64,000 nucleotides of DNA from Bacillota bacterium (GTDB lineage Bacteria > Bacillota > Clostridia > Christensenellales > SZUA-584), in assembly GCA_023459495.1 (NCBI GenBank), contig JAEWTL010000062.1, forward strand, positions 62,001 to 126,000. The letters are read 5' to 3'. The position numbers were made by a program, and so were the translations under genes. Shown piece after piece: positions 16,919-25,073 of the stretch. The notes below the pieces were generated by a model. That model was not told where the DNA came from and searched no databases. It saw only the letters and a program-made list of their open reading frames with translations. Within the stretch, counting starts at the first letter, position 1, and every line of letters starts with the position of its first letter.

Positions 16919-17911
16919 TCAATTCGGAAATATCTTATTGATTATTTCTTGGGCCCTTTCTTTATAAGTGTGGTTTTTTACACTTATAATAGCCTTTTTA
17001 CGAACCTCCAAATATTTATCCCTATTCTTTTTGTAATATTTCAATAACTCTAAAGTCTCATCAGGAGAATGAGAAATAGCTAATGCACCGCTCGTACCAA
17101 ACATATTATTTAAAGCAGTGTTGTAGCAAGAGAGCCCAAACCCTCCGGAGCCTAATATTTCGAAGGTGCGCCTTGTTATTGTTTGCTCATGATTTTGTGT
17201 GATTAAATTTATAAACGAGCTATTATATACATCAACAGTTTTCTCGTAAAAAAGTGTGCCTTTAAACCACTCTATAGGTACATCAAGCTGTAGAAATTTC
17301 TTTATAACCGGCTTATATTCTGTAGTGCCATAAAAATCGATATTATAATTATTTTCGATCAAAGGTTTTAATAAAATATGAATGGCTTTGCTATAACGAA
17401 AGTGATCAGGATAGTGATTGGCATACCATAACCATGCATTTCCAACTAAGCTAATCGTGTTGTTTTCATTTGAAGATATTAATTTCGGGTAATGAATAGT
17501 GGGGTTAAAAGCAAAGTCAAGCCTCTCACAAGCAATGTTTTTGCTCTTTAGATGTTCAAGCATTTCTGGACAAATTGAAAATATCATATCGGGCTTTGAT
17601 AGTTCAAAACCTGTCATCTGCAAATTAAACTGGCCAACACCTTCGGTATCCCAACAAACACATTTATAATTTGGTGAATTTCTCGAGCCAATATGCTTAA
17701 GCATAGGATTTTTAAAATAACCCATATAGGAGGAAAGAACTAACAGGTCAGGATTAATTAATCCCATTAATCTATCAAAGTCTTCAGTTGAGGTCGGTGT
17801 TATTATTTGCGAAGTCCAACCTGCTGCGGAAAATCCCCATAAAATATCGTCTGCATATAGTTTATCACTGAAAATTGCCACCTTACGTTTACTCTTGCTT
17901 GTTTCGCTCAT
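16919..17911 (-). CDS. CgeB-like glycosyltransferase, AT-rich copy
   Basis: 330 residues, a clear relative of the protein at 8980-9990: both have VCWDTEG/IHWDTDG near residue 83, MIFSICPEMLEHL/MVLTMCPEMREYI, GNAWLWYANHYPDHFRYS/GNSYYGYAKFFPDHFRYR in part, and RRTFEILGSGGFGLS near the end. The coding sequence is visibly richer in A and T than its neighbours and uses many AAA, AAT and TTA codons, so it probably came from another source. No strong ribosome binding site. A role in surface or spore glycosylation is inferred from CgeB. It opens the minus-strand cluster and may have its own promoter upstream. Confidence 0.78.
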   Translation of the reverse strand: MSETSKSKRKVAIFSDKLYADDILWGFSAAGWTSQIITPTSTEDFDRLMGLINPDLLVLSSYMGYFKNPMLKHIGSRNSPNYKCVCWDTEGVGQFNLQMTGFELSKPDMIFSICPEMLEHLKSKNIACERLDFAFNPTIHYPKLISSNENNTISLVGNAWLWYANHYPDHFRYSKAIHILLKPLIENNYNIDFYGTTEYKPVIKKFLQLDVPIEWFKGTLFYEKTVDVYNSSFINLITQNHEQTITRRTFEILGSGGFGLSCYNTALNNMFGTSGALAISHSPDETLELLKYYKKNRDKYLEVRKKAIISVKNHTYKERAQEIINKIFPN

Positions 17912-18195
17912 TTATTTACTTTCTCATTTAATAATTTGTTTAAAGCGAGGTTCCACCATAAGTAACGAAAAACAAAGCTAATCTTAATGTTGACAGCTAT
18001 GTAAATGTCGATATTGGGATTTCTATATAGGTCTGTTATATTATATGAAGTAAGGTTCGGGTTGTTACTATGACTTGCTTATAATAAGACGCAAGAAATA
18101 GTAGGGCGGGTACTATTGGAGCGGTATGCAGTAAGAATGGGTTTCATATGCCATGTCCTTGATAATGCTAATGACCAATACAAGCATTCACCGGT

Positions 18196-18423
18196 ATGCC
18201 GATTGGATTAGATCTTGAACCGGGTATTCACACGATTTTGGTCACGTATCCGCGTCTGGGCAATAAAGTGTATCCGGCAAACACGCAAATTAATGTGGAA
18301 CCTAATACAAGGTATCAGGTCATATATATACATTCCCGGTTACAAAGTTTACCCCTTCCCAAATTTCCGTCCGAATTATGCAATGAGCATATAGACACAA
18401 CAACCCCAGTAACCCGCTTGTAG
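18196..18423 (+). pseudogene. Possible fragment of a surface protein
   Basis: 75 codons. The first 45 residues read like the end of a beta-sandwich domain (LDLEPGIHTILVTYP, then QINVEPNTRYQVIYIH), reminiscent of PEGA or similar extracytoplasmic domains, after which the sequence becomes unprotein-like. There is no ribosome binding site and an in-frame stop lies eight codons upstream of the ATG. Best seen as debris; an unknown small gene cannot be excluded. Confidence 0.25.
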
Positions 18424-18480
18424 ACTCGTGGGATGCATATTGGGGTATGTTCCGGTTTGGCAAGCAAGGCGGGCTGGACT

Positions 18481-18498
18481 CCACTCTCTCCGCCAAAA
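18481..18498 (+). repeat. Second copy of tRNA-Ser 3' end, possible attR
   Basis: CCACTCTCTCCGCCAAAA matches 8451-8468 at 17 of 18 positions in the same orientation. The bases upstream do not form a T arm, so this is not a second tRNA. Confidence 0.5.
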
Positions 18499-18602
18499 AT
18501 ATAAGGTACGCCGTCAGGCGTGCCTGAACAGCCTGCATACCTTGTTTCTCTTCATCTTACAGCGCAGCGCTTAGTGACATGACAATCATAAGTTTATCCA
18601 GT

Positions 18603-18634
18603 AAAAAAGTCTCCCGTATAAACGAAAGACTTTT
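18603..18634 (-). terminator. Terminator of the membrane hydrolase gene
   Basis: AAAAGTCT (18605-18612) pairs with AGACTTTT (18627-18634); on the minus strand the stem is followed by TTTTTTAC. Confidence 0.8.
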
Positions 18635-18705
18635 AAGGTTACACAGCTGTGACTCTTTGCTTGTATAGCGGATTTAGTCGCCGTAAGCTTTTTACCAGTC
18701 CATCA

Positions 18706-20652
18706 TCAGTTGACCAGATAGGTCAGCTGATTGGTGGTCAGCATAATGACTACAATGATAGAGTACGCAATGGCGGGGAGATACGGGTTGCGCGTCACCT
18801 TATAGATGATGCGGGACAGCACGGTAGCAAGCGGAAGGACGGCCACCATGGGATAAACCCAAAACACCATGGACCCTAATCCCCAGCCCAAAGAGTCAGT
18901 GGGCATAAGCCCGGTCGCCGCGAAGCAGCTGTAAAATGCGCCAAGCAGAAGGATCGGGCCGAGGGTATTGAATACGGCCATTAGCAGCGTATTAACCCAC
19001 TCCTTCTTGCCGATTTTAACATAATTGAATACGTTCATGGCAACGGAGTTGATCAGGTAGAAGATCAGGAAGAACGGCAGGAATTTCAGTATCTCTGAGA
19101 GCTTTACCGCATCAAAGGCCCTGAAGGTAAAGATAAACCAGAAACGAAAATTCGTTGTGAAGAAATAACTGGTTACAAAGACGATGGCGTATGTGCAGAC
19201 AGCCGCCAGCACTCCCAGCAGTATGGTCTTCCATATCTTATCCTTGCTCAGGAAAACACCCTGCGCCCGCAGATCCAGGCCGTTAGCTTTCGAATATCTG
19301 CGATAGTTCAGGAACAGGATAAGCAGGGTAACCAGCCCCATGAATAACGACCATACGCCCAGCACATAGGGCTGTTCCTGATTGAAGAATGCGGGCTGTG
19401 TGATGAGACCCACCACAAAGATAATCGGATAGGAGATTGCGGAAACAATTGCGCTAATGATCAGGCCGCTCCACAGCCATCTTCTGCCCTTTTGCGTTGT
19501 CTCTGCCGGAAGCACCGGCTCTTTGGCCTTCAGTATGCCGAAGAATCTGGTGTTCAGCATCACCATTATAAAGTTCACAAAGAACATAAAGAAGCCAACG
19601 ATGCCGATGGTCTCAAAGAAATCCTTCCACTGCCACACCTGATTGCCATCCGCCATGGGGTTGGGCGCAGGAAGGGTCGTTTGGAAAAAGTCAACGCAGT
19701 TGCGGACAATGCCCGTGTCCATGATGCCCCAGGGATGGTCCACGTTCGGATTGAAGACAACCCTTACAGCATCCTTGCCATCAACGTTTTCCGTATACAT
19801 GGTATCGCTGTTTCGCATTTCAAGACCGGAAGGGTCCTTGCCGAAATTCAGGAAGGATTGCGCTGCCGGCTGGTTGATATAATCGGCCGGCTTCGAGAGC
19901 GTGCCGTCCGGATAATAAATGCGGTGGAAAATCTCATCGTACTTTGCGGCCACGAGTCCAATGCTGCGGTCTCCGTATACGTTGGCAAGCGCCGTGTCGG
20001 CTGCGTTAAAATATGCCCCGTAATATTGGGTATAGGGAGTGCTGGTGTAAATCGGGTCGCAGCTTTCCAGCAGCACAGCGGAGATCAGCTGTTTGTCCGC
20101 TTTGTTGTCCTCCACCACCGCGATATTACAGGCGTAAGCTCCGTTCGAATGACCTTCGATGCCGATCTGGGAGGCGTCGACATAGGGCAGAGTAGCCAGC
20201 AGCTTGACGCCGTCGTATACGCCGTTGGCGCCATACTCGTCACTCCACCAGTCGTTGATCGGAACGTCTTCCGAATCTCCGTGGCCGTACATATCAATGT
20301 CAAGCACGACATAACCTCTGCGCGACAGCTCGACTGCGTTCGGCGCCTGCATTTCGAGGGTATTGGCCCAGCCGTGAACGACCACAATGGCGGGCGCGGG
20401 CGCGTCCTTCGTTGCGGTTTTCGGGATATAGAGCTCAGCGCTCTGCATGTAGCCCGACGGCGTCTCCCAGCGCAGTTCCTTTATGGTCACCGCGCCGCCG
20501 CCTGATTTGACCATGCTTGCCCCCACCGCGCTGACGAGACAGATGAGCAGCGCTAAGGCCAGCAAAAAGACAGGATTCTTCACTGAGACACCCTTTCTTT
20601 TTTCAGACGTTTTGCCGGGCTCCGTCGGTTCGGCCTTTTTCTTCAGTAACAT
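18706..20652 (-). CDS. Alpha/beta hydrolase fused to a polytopic membrane domain
   Basis: 648 residues. A short basic N-terminus and one helix (about 28-48, LALALLICLVSAVGAS) place the hydrolase outside the cell. Residues 70-330 are an alpha/beta hydrolase: IVVVHGWANT oxyanion region near 90, nucleophile elbow GHSNGA near 167 (Ser), and a late NVDHPWG near 307 that supplies His. Residues 345-645 hold about seven membrane helices. The fusion of an extracytoplasmic esterase/peptidase-like domain with a large membrane domain is recurrent in Clostridia but its substrate is unknown to me. CGGGAGG precedes the ATG. Single gene with its own terminator; ADH gene lies upstream on the same strand. Confidence 0.75.
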   Translation of the reverse strand: MLLKKKAEPTEPGKTSEKRKGVSVKNPVFLLALALLICLVSAVGASMVKSGGGAVTIKELRWETPSGYMQSAELYIPKTATKDAPAPAIVVVHGWANTLEMQAPNAVELSRRGYVVLDIDMYGHGDSEDVPINDWWSDEYGANGVYDGVKLLATLPYVDASQIGIEGHSNGAYACNIAVVEDNKADKQLISAVLLESCDPIYTSTPYTQYYGAYFNAADTALANVYGDRSIGLVAAKYDEIFHRIYYPDGTLSKPADYINQPAAQSFLNFGKDPSGLEMRNSDTMYTENVDGKDAVRVVFNPNVDHPWGIMDTGIVRNCVDFFQTTLPAPNPMADGNQVWQWKDFFETIGIVGFFMFFVNFIMVMLNTRFFGILKAKEPVLPAETTQKGRRWLWSGLIISAIVSAISYPIIFVVGLITQPAFFNQEQPYVLGVWSLFMGLVTLLILFLNYRRYSKANGLDLRAQGVFLSKDKIWKTILLGVLAAVCTYAIVFVTSYFFTTNFRFWFIFTFRAFDAVKLSEILKFLPFFLIFYLINSVAMNVFNYVKIGKKEWVNTLLMAVFNTLGPILLLGAFYSCFAATGLMPTDSLGWGLGSMVFWVYPMVAVLPLATVLSRIIYKVTRNPYLPAIAYSIIVVIMLTTNQLTYLVN

Positions 20653-20816
20653 AGTATACCTCCCGATTCAATATATTAAAACATAAGGAGTTGGCGTTAA
20701 AGCGTTTCCGGCTTCAGCCTATTGTTTTCTTCAGTTTTGCCGCTGGAGCAAACCCAGCGAAAACTCACTTGAGAATACTACATCAAACATCTGCTGTTCC
20801 GCTCCACTCAAAGGTT

Positions 20817-21836
20817 TCAAGGCGTAATGATGATTTTGCCGTGCTTGCGGTATGAGTCATCTGTGAAGACATGTTGGATATCGGACAGCGGTATCGTATC
20901 GGTAATCAGATCCTTTACGTTGATTTTGTTTGCGGTTAGCAGGTTCACAGCCCGTTGGAATGTATATGGATTGATAAAGGAGGCCTTGATGGTGACCTCG
21001 CGTTTAAACAGATCAAAAGGGGCCAACGGTATCTCGCAGGCAGGATCGGTCAGGCCAAAAAGCATAGCCGTGCCGCCTTTGCCCGCATACCGTATAGCGT
21101 CGATCATGGTGTTTTTCAGCCCCACGCACTCGATTGTTACATTGACGTGCTGTATCGAATTCTTTTCCAGCACATCCGGTACGTTTTCGGTTAAAGGATC
21201 GATAGCAATGTCAGCGCCCAGCCTCAAACCCAGCTCTCTTTTTTCTTTGATCGGTTCAACCAGTATCAAAGAAGAAGCGCCGCTGATGCGCGCCAGCTGA
21301 AGCATAATTTGCCCGATCGTCCCGCCACCGATGACCATGACGGTGTATCCCGCTTTTATTCCGGACAGATCAATACCGTGCAGACAGCAGGAGATCGGCT
21401 CTGCCATGGCGCCTTCCTCAAAGGATGTTTCATCGCCAATTTTGTACACCTGCTTTTTGTTTATGGTGCAATATTCCGCAAACCCGCCGTCGGTTGTGGT
21501 GCCGATTCCGATCATGTTTTCGCAAAAATGCGCGCTGCCGGTTTTACAGTAGTAACACTCTCCGCACATGTCATTAGGGTCTATGCACACTCTGTCTCCG
21601 GGATAAAATTCTGTGACATCCGATCCCACATCCACGATAACACCGGAAAACTCATGACCCAGAATGGTCGGCGGCGTACACTCCGCTGCGCCTTCTGCGC
21701 CCGAAAATATATGCAGATCGGTTCCGCATACCCCGCATGCCTTTACCTGAACCTTCACCTCGTTGGGGCCCGGTGCTTTCTCACTGACCTCCTGCACCCG
21801 CAAGTCCTTTTGTCCACAAAAAATCGCTGCTCTCAT
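20817..21836 (-). CDS. Zinc-dependent medium-chain dehydrogenase
   Basis: 339-residue cytosolic MDR enzyme of the sorbitol/threonine/butanediol dehydrogenase group. Catalytic zinc ligands lie in CGVCGTDLH (near 35-43) and LGHEF (near 60-64); the structural zinc site is the C-x2-C-x2-C-x7-C cluster CGECYYCKTGSAHFC near 90. The NAD fold has VIGGGTIGQI near 165 and an acidic residue after strand 2 (LVEPIKEK) implying NAD. The start at 21836 is behind GGAG; an upstream open frame to 21953 has none. Divergent from a ROK repressor, which suggests sugar- or polyol-linked control. The precise substrate is open. Confidence 0.88.
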   Translation of the reverse strand: MRAAIFCGQKDLRVQEVSEKAPGPNEVKVQVKACGVCGTDLHIFSGAEGAAECTPPTILGHEFSGVIVDVGSDVTEFYPGDRVCIDPNDMCGECYYCKTGSAHFCENMIGIGTTTDGGFAEYCTINKKQVYKIGDETSFEEGAMAEPISCCLHGIDLSGIKAGYTVMVIGGGTIGQIMLQLARISGASSLILVEPIKEKRELGLRLGADIAIDPLTENVPDVLEKNSIQHVNVTIECVGLKNTMIDAIRYAGKGGTAMLFGLTDPACEIPLAPFDLFKREVTIKASFINPYTFQRAVNLLTANKINVKDLITDTIPLSDIQHVFTDDSYRKHGKIIITP

Positions 21837-21909
21837 TTCTGAAGCTCCTATTAGAATCTTATATACGTAATATACTTTTGCAAATGTAGTTTGTATAACT
21901 ATAGATTTA

Positions 21910-21937
21910 AATATAGCAGATAATCCGTGCTTGTCAA
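21910..21937 (-). promoter_or_regulatory. Promoter of the dehydrogenase gene
   Basis: On the minus strand TTGACA (21932-21937) and TATATT (21910-21915) are 16 bases apart, about 75 bases upstream of the ATG; the leader between is a plausible place for the ROK operator. Confidence 0.6.
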
Positions 21938-22014
21938 TAGCAAAAATATTCATACTACCGTTGCATTAATACAATGCGCAAATATACCCGAGGCCTTCTC
22001 TTTTTATGTTTTGG

Positions 22015-22023
22015 TGATATAAT
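22015..22023 (+). promoter_or_regulatory. Extended -10 promoter of the ROK regulator
   Basis: TGATATAAT, 41 bases upstream of the start; the -35 region is poor. Confidence 0.45.
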
Positions 22024-22063
22024 AATATAAGTTAAAGCAAGTACATTTTTATAAGGGATGAAA

Positions 22064-23185
22064 ATGGAGAAGGTAACAACAGCGGAACTTAAAAGAATAA
22101 ACAGGAGCAATATTTTTAAGCTCATCTATGCGGAACAAAAAATTGCGAAGCAGGATATTGCCGCCAGGTTACAATTGAGCCTCCCACCCGTCACCCAGAG
22201 CTTAAATGAGCTGGAACAGATGCAGCTTATCGAAAAGAACGGGCATTTTGAGTCGTCGGGCGGACGGAAACCTCAGGCGATCAGCTGTATCCGCAAAAGC
22301 CGGGTTGCTTTTGGCGTTGAAGTCCTGCTCAATCAATTACGGATTGTCGCCGTTGATATCTACGGTGCCATCATCAAGGAAAGCCAGTTGAATATCACCT
22401 TCCGGAACGCACCGGAATACTATCAGCAATTGAGCGATTTTATAAACTCGTTTATACTTTCCATGCATATAGCAAGCAAGCGCGTGCTTGGTATTGGCAT
22501 TGCCGTGCAGGGGCTCGTTTCACCCGACGGCCAATCCATACTATACAGTACGATACTGGGCTGTACGGGAGCCCGTCTCGAGTTCTTCAGCCAAAACATA
22601 TCGTATCCTTGCCGGTTAACCCATGACTCGGAAGCGGCCGCTTACGCGGAACTGTGGTTCTCCAAAGACATCAAGGACGCGATCTATATTTCCTTAAGCA
22701 AAAATCTGGGTGGCGCTGTTGTGATCAACTCCGCGCTATATAAAGGGCAGGGAATCGGCAGCGGGCTCATCGAGCATATGGTTGTTAAACCCGGCGGGCT
22801 GCCCTGCTACTGCGGGAAGAAGGGATGCCTTGAAACCTATTGCTCAGCGGACGCATTGATCGGGAGCCATAAAGATCTGGACGACTTCTTCACTTCTCTG
22901 CGATCGGGAAAACCGGAAGAAACGGCCCGGTGGCATCAGTATCTGGATGATTTATCGACCGCAATCAATAACATGCACATGCTGATTGATTGCGAAGTTA
23001 TTTTGGGAGGTCATATTGCCCCCTATCTGACCGAAAGCGATTTTGATGAATTGCTTTCGCTTGTACATGAAAAGTGCTCCTTCCCGGAGCAGCGCCATTA
23101 TATCCATATCGGCAAGTGCACCCACGCCGTGGTTGCAACCGGCGCAGCGCTCTTGTTCGTCAACGAATTTCTGGACTCCATCTGA
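22064..23185 (+). CDS. ROK family transcriptional regulator
   Basis: 373 residues. Residues 8-70 form a winged helix-turn-helix (NIFKLIYAEQKIAKQDIAARLQ in part, then LSLPPVTQSLNEL). The rest is a ROK sugar-kinase fold: VAVDIYG near 100, GIGIAVQGLVSPDG near 147, and the zinc motif GLPCYCGKKGCLETY near 246, as in XylR/NagC. The DxGGT-type ATP loop is degenerate, as expected for a regulator rather than a kinase. AAGGG lies six bases before ATG 22064; an ATG at 22058 directly abuts that site and is less likely. Probably controls the divergent dehydrogenase in response to a sugar. Confidence 0.88.
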   Translation: MEKVTTAELKRINRSNIFKLIYAEQKIAKQDIAARLQLSLPPVTQSLNELEQMQLIEKNGHFESSGGRKPQAISCIRKSRVAFGVEVLLNQLRIVAVDIYGAIIKESQLNITFRNAPEYYQQLSDFINSFILSMHIASKRVLGIGIAVQGLVSPDGQSILYSTILGCTGARLEFFSQNISYPCRLTHDSEAAAYAELWFSKDIKDAIYISLSKNLGGAVVINSALYKGQGIGSGLIEHMVVKPGGLPCYCGKKGCLETYCSADALIGSHKDLDDFFTSLRSGKPEETARWHQYLDDLSTAINNMHMLIDCEVILGGHIAPYLTESDFDELLSLVHEKCSFPEQRHYIHIGKCTHAVVATGAALLFVNEFLDSI

Positions 23186-23210
23186 TAGGACCCCTCAGCC
23201 AAACAGGCGA

Positions 23211-23247
23211 AAGGCGGCGCGACAGCGAAACAAAACCCGCCTTTTTT
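23211..23247 (+). terminator. Terminator of the ROK regulator gene
   Basis: AAGGCGG (23211-23217) pairs with CCGCCTT (23237-23243), followed by TTTTTT. Confidence 0.75.
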
Positions 23248-23252
23248 GATGT

Positions 23253-24359
23253 TCAGCGGTTCAGCAGTCTTTCCAGCCGTGGCAGTATATACGGAAAAGC
23301 CTCTTTATACGCGCCGCAGAAGCGGTTCACGCCCGGATGGAGGTCCGCCTCCTGCTCTCTGTACCTTTTGCAGCCTCCCCGGCAGATGCGCAGCCATTCG
23401 CACGTCCGGCATTGCTCGGGCAGCGGCAGGGATTGCTGTATAAATCCAAGACAGGCGCGGTTACGGTCAATTGTCTCCATGCTGTCCGCGTTGATGTTGC
23501 CGATGCAATCGCCGTCCAGCATGTAAAAGTCGCAGGGATATACGCTGCCGTCCGCTTCAATTGCGTACTGCACGGAGCAGCGCCCGTTCATATCGCAGCT
23601 CTCGGCATTGTGCCCGAGCAGAATGCCTGCGAGGTTCTCGAAGTACCGGATGTATACGAACCGGCCTTCGGTCCGGTCCTTATACCATAGATCAAATAGC
23701 TTCTTCAAAAACCGCGCGTACAGCTCCGGCGTGAGCGACCGGCTTTGCTGTCCGGGCATGCTGCCCAGCGGGTCCATGCACGGTATATACTGGTGGTAGA
23801 CAAGTCCGCTTTGGAAGAAGAACCGGTACGCCTCTCGAACATTCCGCGCGGTTTCAGAGGTTACGACGGCCAGTATATTGAACTCGACGTTATGGTGCTT
23901 CAGGGTCTCAATGCCCTGCATTACCTTCGAAAACGTGCCGTTTTCCGTTACGTCCCGGCGGTGCAGGTCGTGCAGATCCTCGTATCCGTCCAGCGAGACT
24001 CCGACCAAAAAGTGATTCTGTACAAAAAAAGCCGCCCACTCGTCATCAATCAGCAGGCCGTTCGTCTGTATCGTGTTCTGAATGGGCAGTTTTTTTACGT
24101 TATGCTGTTTTTGCAGAAGTATCGCGGTCTTAAAGAAGTCCAGCCCGGCCAGCGTCGGCTCCCCGCCCTGAAACCCGAAGGTGCAGCTGCCGGATGCATG
24201 CGCCAGCGCTTTGTGCATGACTGCTTCCAATGTCTCCCTCTGCATCAGGCCAAACGAATCGGTGCTGCGGTTTTTCGCTTCGTCGTGATAGAAGCAGTAA
24301 CTGCAGCGCATGTTGCAGCTGCTGGATGCGGGCTTGATCAACACATTGACGGGCGGCAA
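23253..24359 (-). CDS. Anaerobic sulfatase-maturating enzyme (radical SAM)
   Basis: 368-residue anSME. The radical SAM cluster motif is CNMRCSYCFY (C-x3-C-x2-C, near 15-24), followed by FGFQGGEPTLAGL near 62 and QTNGLLID near 97. The C-terminal SPASM-like region has the cysteines expected for two further [4Fe-4S] clusters, e.g. CSVQYAIEADGSVYPCDFY in part near 252 and CRTCEWLRICRGGC near 318. It converts the active-site Cys of sulfatases to formylglycine without oxygen. Its presumed substrate is the Cys-type sulfatase at 26462-28087 in the same operon. TTG start at 24359 is chosen because AAAGGA lies seven bases upstream. Cytoplasmic and oxygen sensitive. Confidence 0.93.
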   Translation of the reverse strand: MPPVNVLIKPASSSCNMRCSYCFYHDEAKNRSTDSFGLMQRETLEAVMHKALAHASGSCTFGFQGGEPTLAGLDFFKTAILLQKQHNVKKLPIQNTIQTNGLLIDDEWAAFFVQNHFLVGVSLDGYEDLHDLHRRDVTENGTFSKVMQGIETLKHHNVEFNILAVVTSETARNVREAYRFFFQSGLVYHQYIPCMDPLGSMPGQQSRSLTPELYARFLKKLFDLWYKDRTEGRFVYIRYFENLAGILLGHNAESCDMNGRCSVQYAIEADGSVYPCDFYMLDGDCIGNINADSMETIDRNRACLGFIQQSLPLPEQCRTCEWLRICRGGCKRYREQEADLHPGVNRFCGAYKEAFPYILPRLERLLNR

Positions 24360-24387
24360 AGCGTGTTCCTTTCGTTCCGGCTGAGCT

Positions 24388-25053
24388 TCATCGAGCTTTC
24401 AGTCCGGCGATGATCATATCCATGTGCCGGTCGACCAGTTCAAAGCTGAAGATCTTCCGCTCCGTCTGCTTGATCAGCACCCGTGTGAGCAGAGCGCTGG
24501 TCGACTGAAAGATATACTCCGCGATCGCCGAAACATCCTCAGTAAGGGCCCGAATCGTGCCATCCTGCAGGCCGCGGCTTAGCGCGGTGCACAGGTCGTT
24601 CCGGATGTCGATATTGAAATCCGCAACGTATTCATTGATATACCGCTCATACGCGGGGTTGTCCCTCTCCAGCGTGTTCAAATAATAGTCGAATTTAACC
24701 ATCAGCTTGATCGCACGGATGATCTCCGGGTCCGGATCGTGCCGGAACGCCAGCGCGTCCATCACATCGCGCAGCACCTCGATCCCGGTTTTGGCTTGCA
24801 TCACCACAGACACAGGCGAACTATAGATGGTATATTTATGGACGCAATAATAGATTGCGTCCATAATCAGATAATCCTTATTCTTATAGTACCGGTACAG
24901 GTTGCGCTGCGTGATGTCGCACGCGTTGGCGACATCGACCATGGTAACTTTATCGAACTCGTTTTCGACCAAAAGCCCGATTGCTTGATTGACGATTTTA
25001 TATCTTGTTTTCTTTTTTACATTGCTTTCATCATAAAAGTGCTCAAGTTTCAC
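24388..25053 (-). CDS. TetR family transcriptional regulator
   Basis: 221 residues. The N-terminal helix-turn-helix spans about residues 17-62 (KIVNQAIGLLVENEFDKVTM in part, then DVANACDITQRNLYRYYKNKDYL); the C-terminal 150 residues are a helical ligand domain. GTG start at 25053 behind GGGAG. Lies between the sulfatase transporter and the maturase in the same minus-strand operon, so it probably regulates that operon, binding the 19-bp inverted repeat at 28156-28174. The effector is unknown, a sulfated or desulfated sugar being the obvious guess. Confidence 0.85.
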   Translation of the reverse strand: MKLEHFYDESNVKKKTRYKIVNQAIGLLVENEFDKVTMVDVANACDITQRNLYRYYKNKDYLIMDAIYYCVHKYTIYSSPVSVVMQAKTGIEVLRDVMDALAFRHDPDPEIIRAIKLMVKFDYYLNTLERDNPAYERYINEYVADFNIDIRNDLCTALSRGLQDGTIRALTEDVSAIAEYIFQSTSALLTRVLIKQTERKIFSFELVDRHMDMIIAGLKAR

Positions 25054-25073
25054 GATCAGTATCTCCCAATTGG

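Larger units (their letters stand above)
17912..18705. other. Gene-poor stretch at the right end of the glycan cluster
   Basis: About 790 bases without an intact gene. It holds a protein-like fragment (18196-18423), the second copy of the tRNA-Ser end (18481-18498) and the terminator of the hydrolase gene (18603-18634). The left 250 bases are AT-rich and show nothing else I can name. Confidence 0.5.

Noticed and set aside
18421..18500. Second tRNA-Ser gene
   Set aside because: Only the last 18 bases match; the anticodon and T arms are missing.
19492..20505. 337-codon open frame on the plus strand
   Set aside because: Antisense to the membrane hydrolase; no recognisable motif or start signal.
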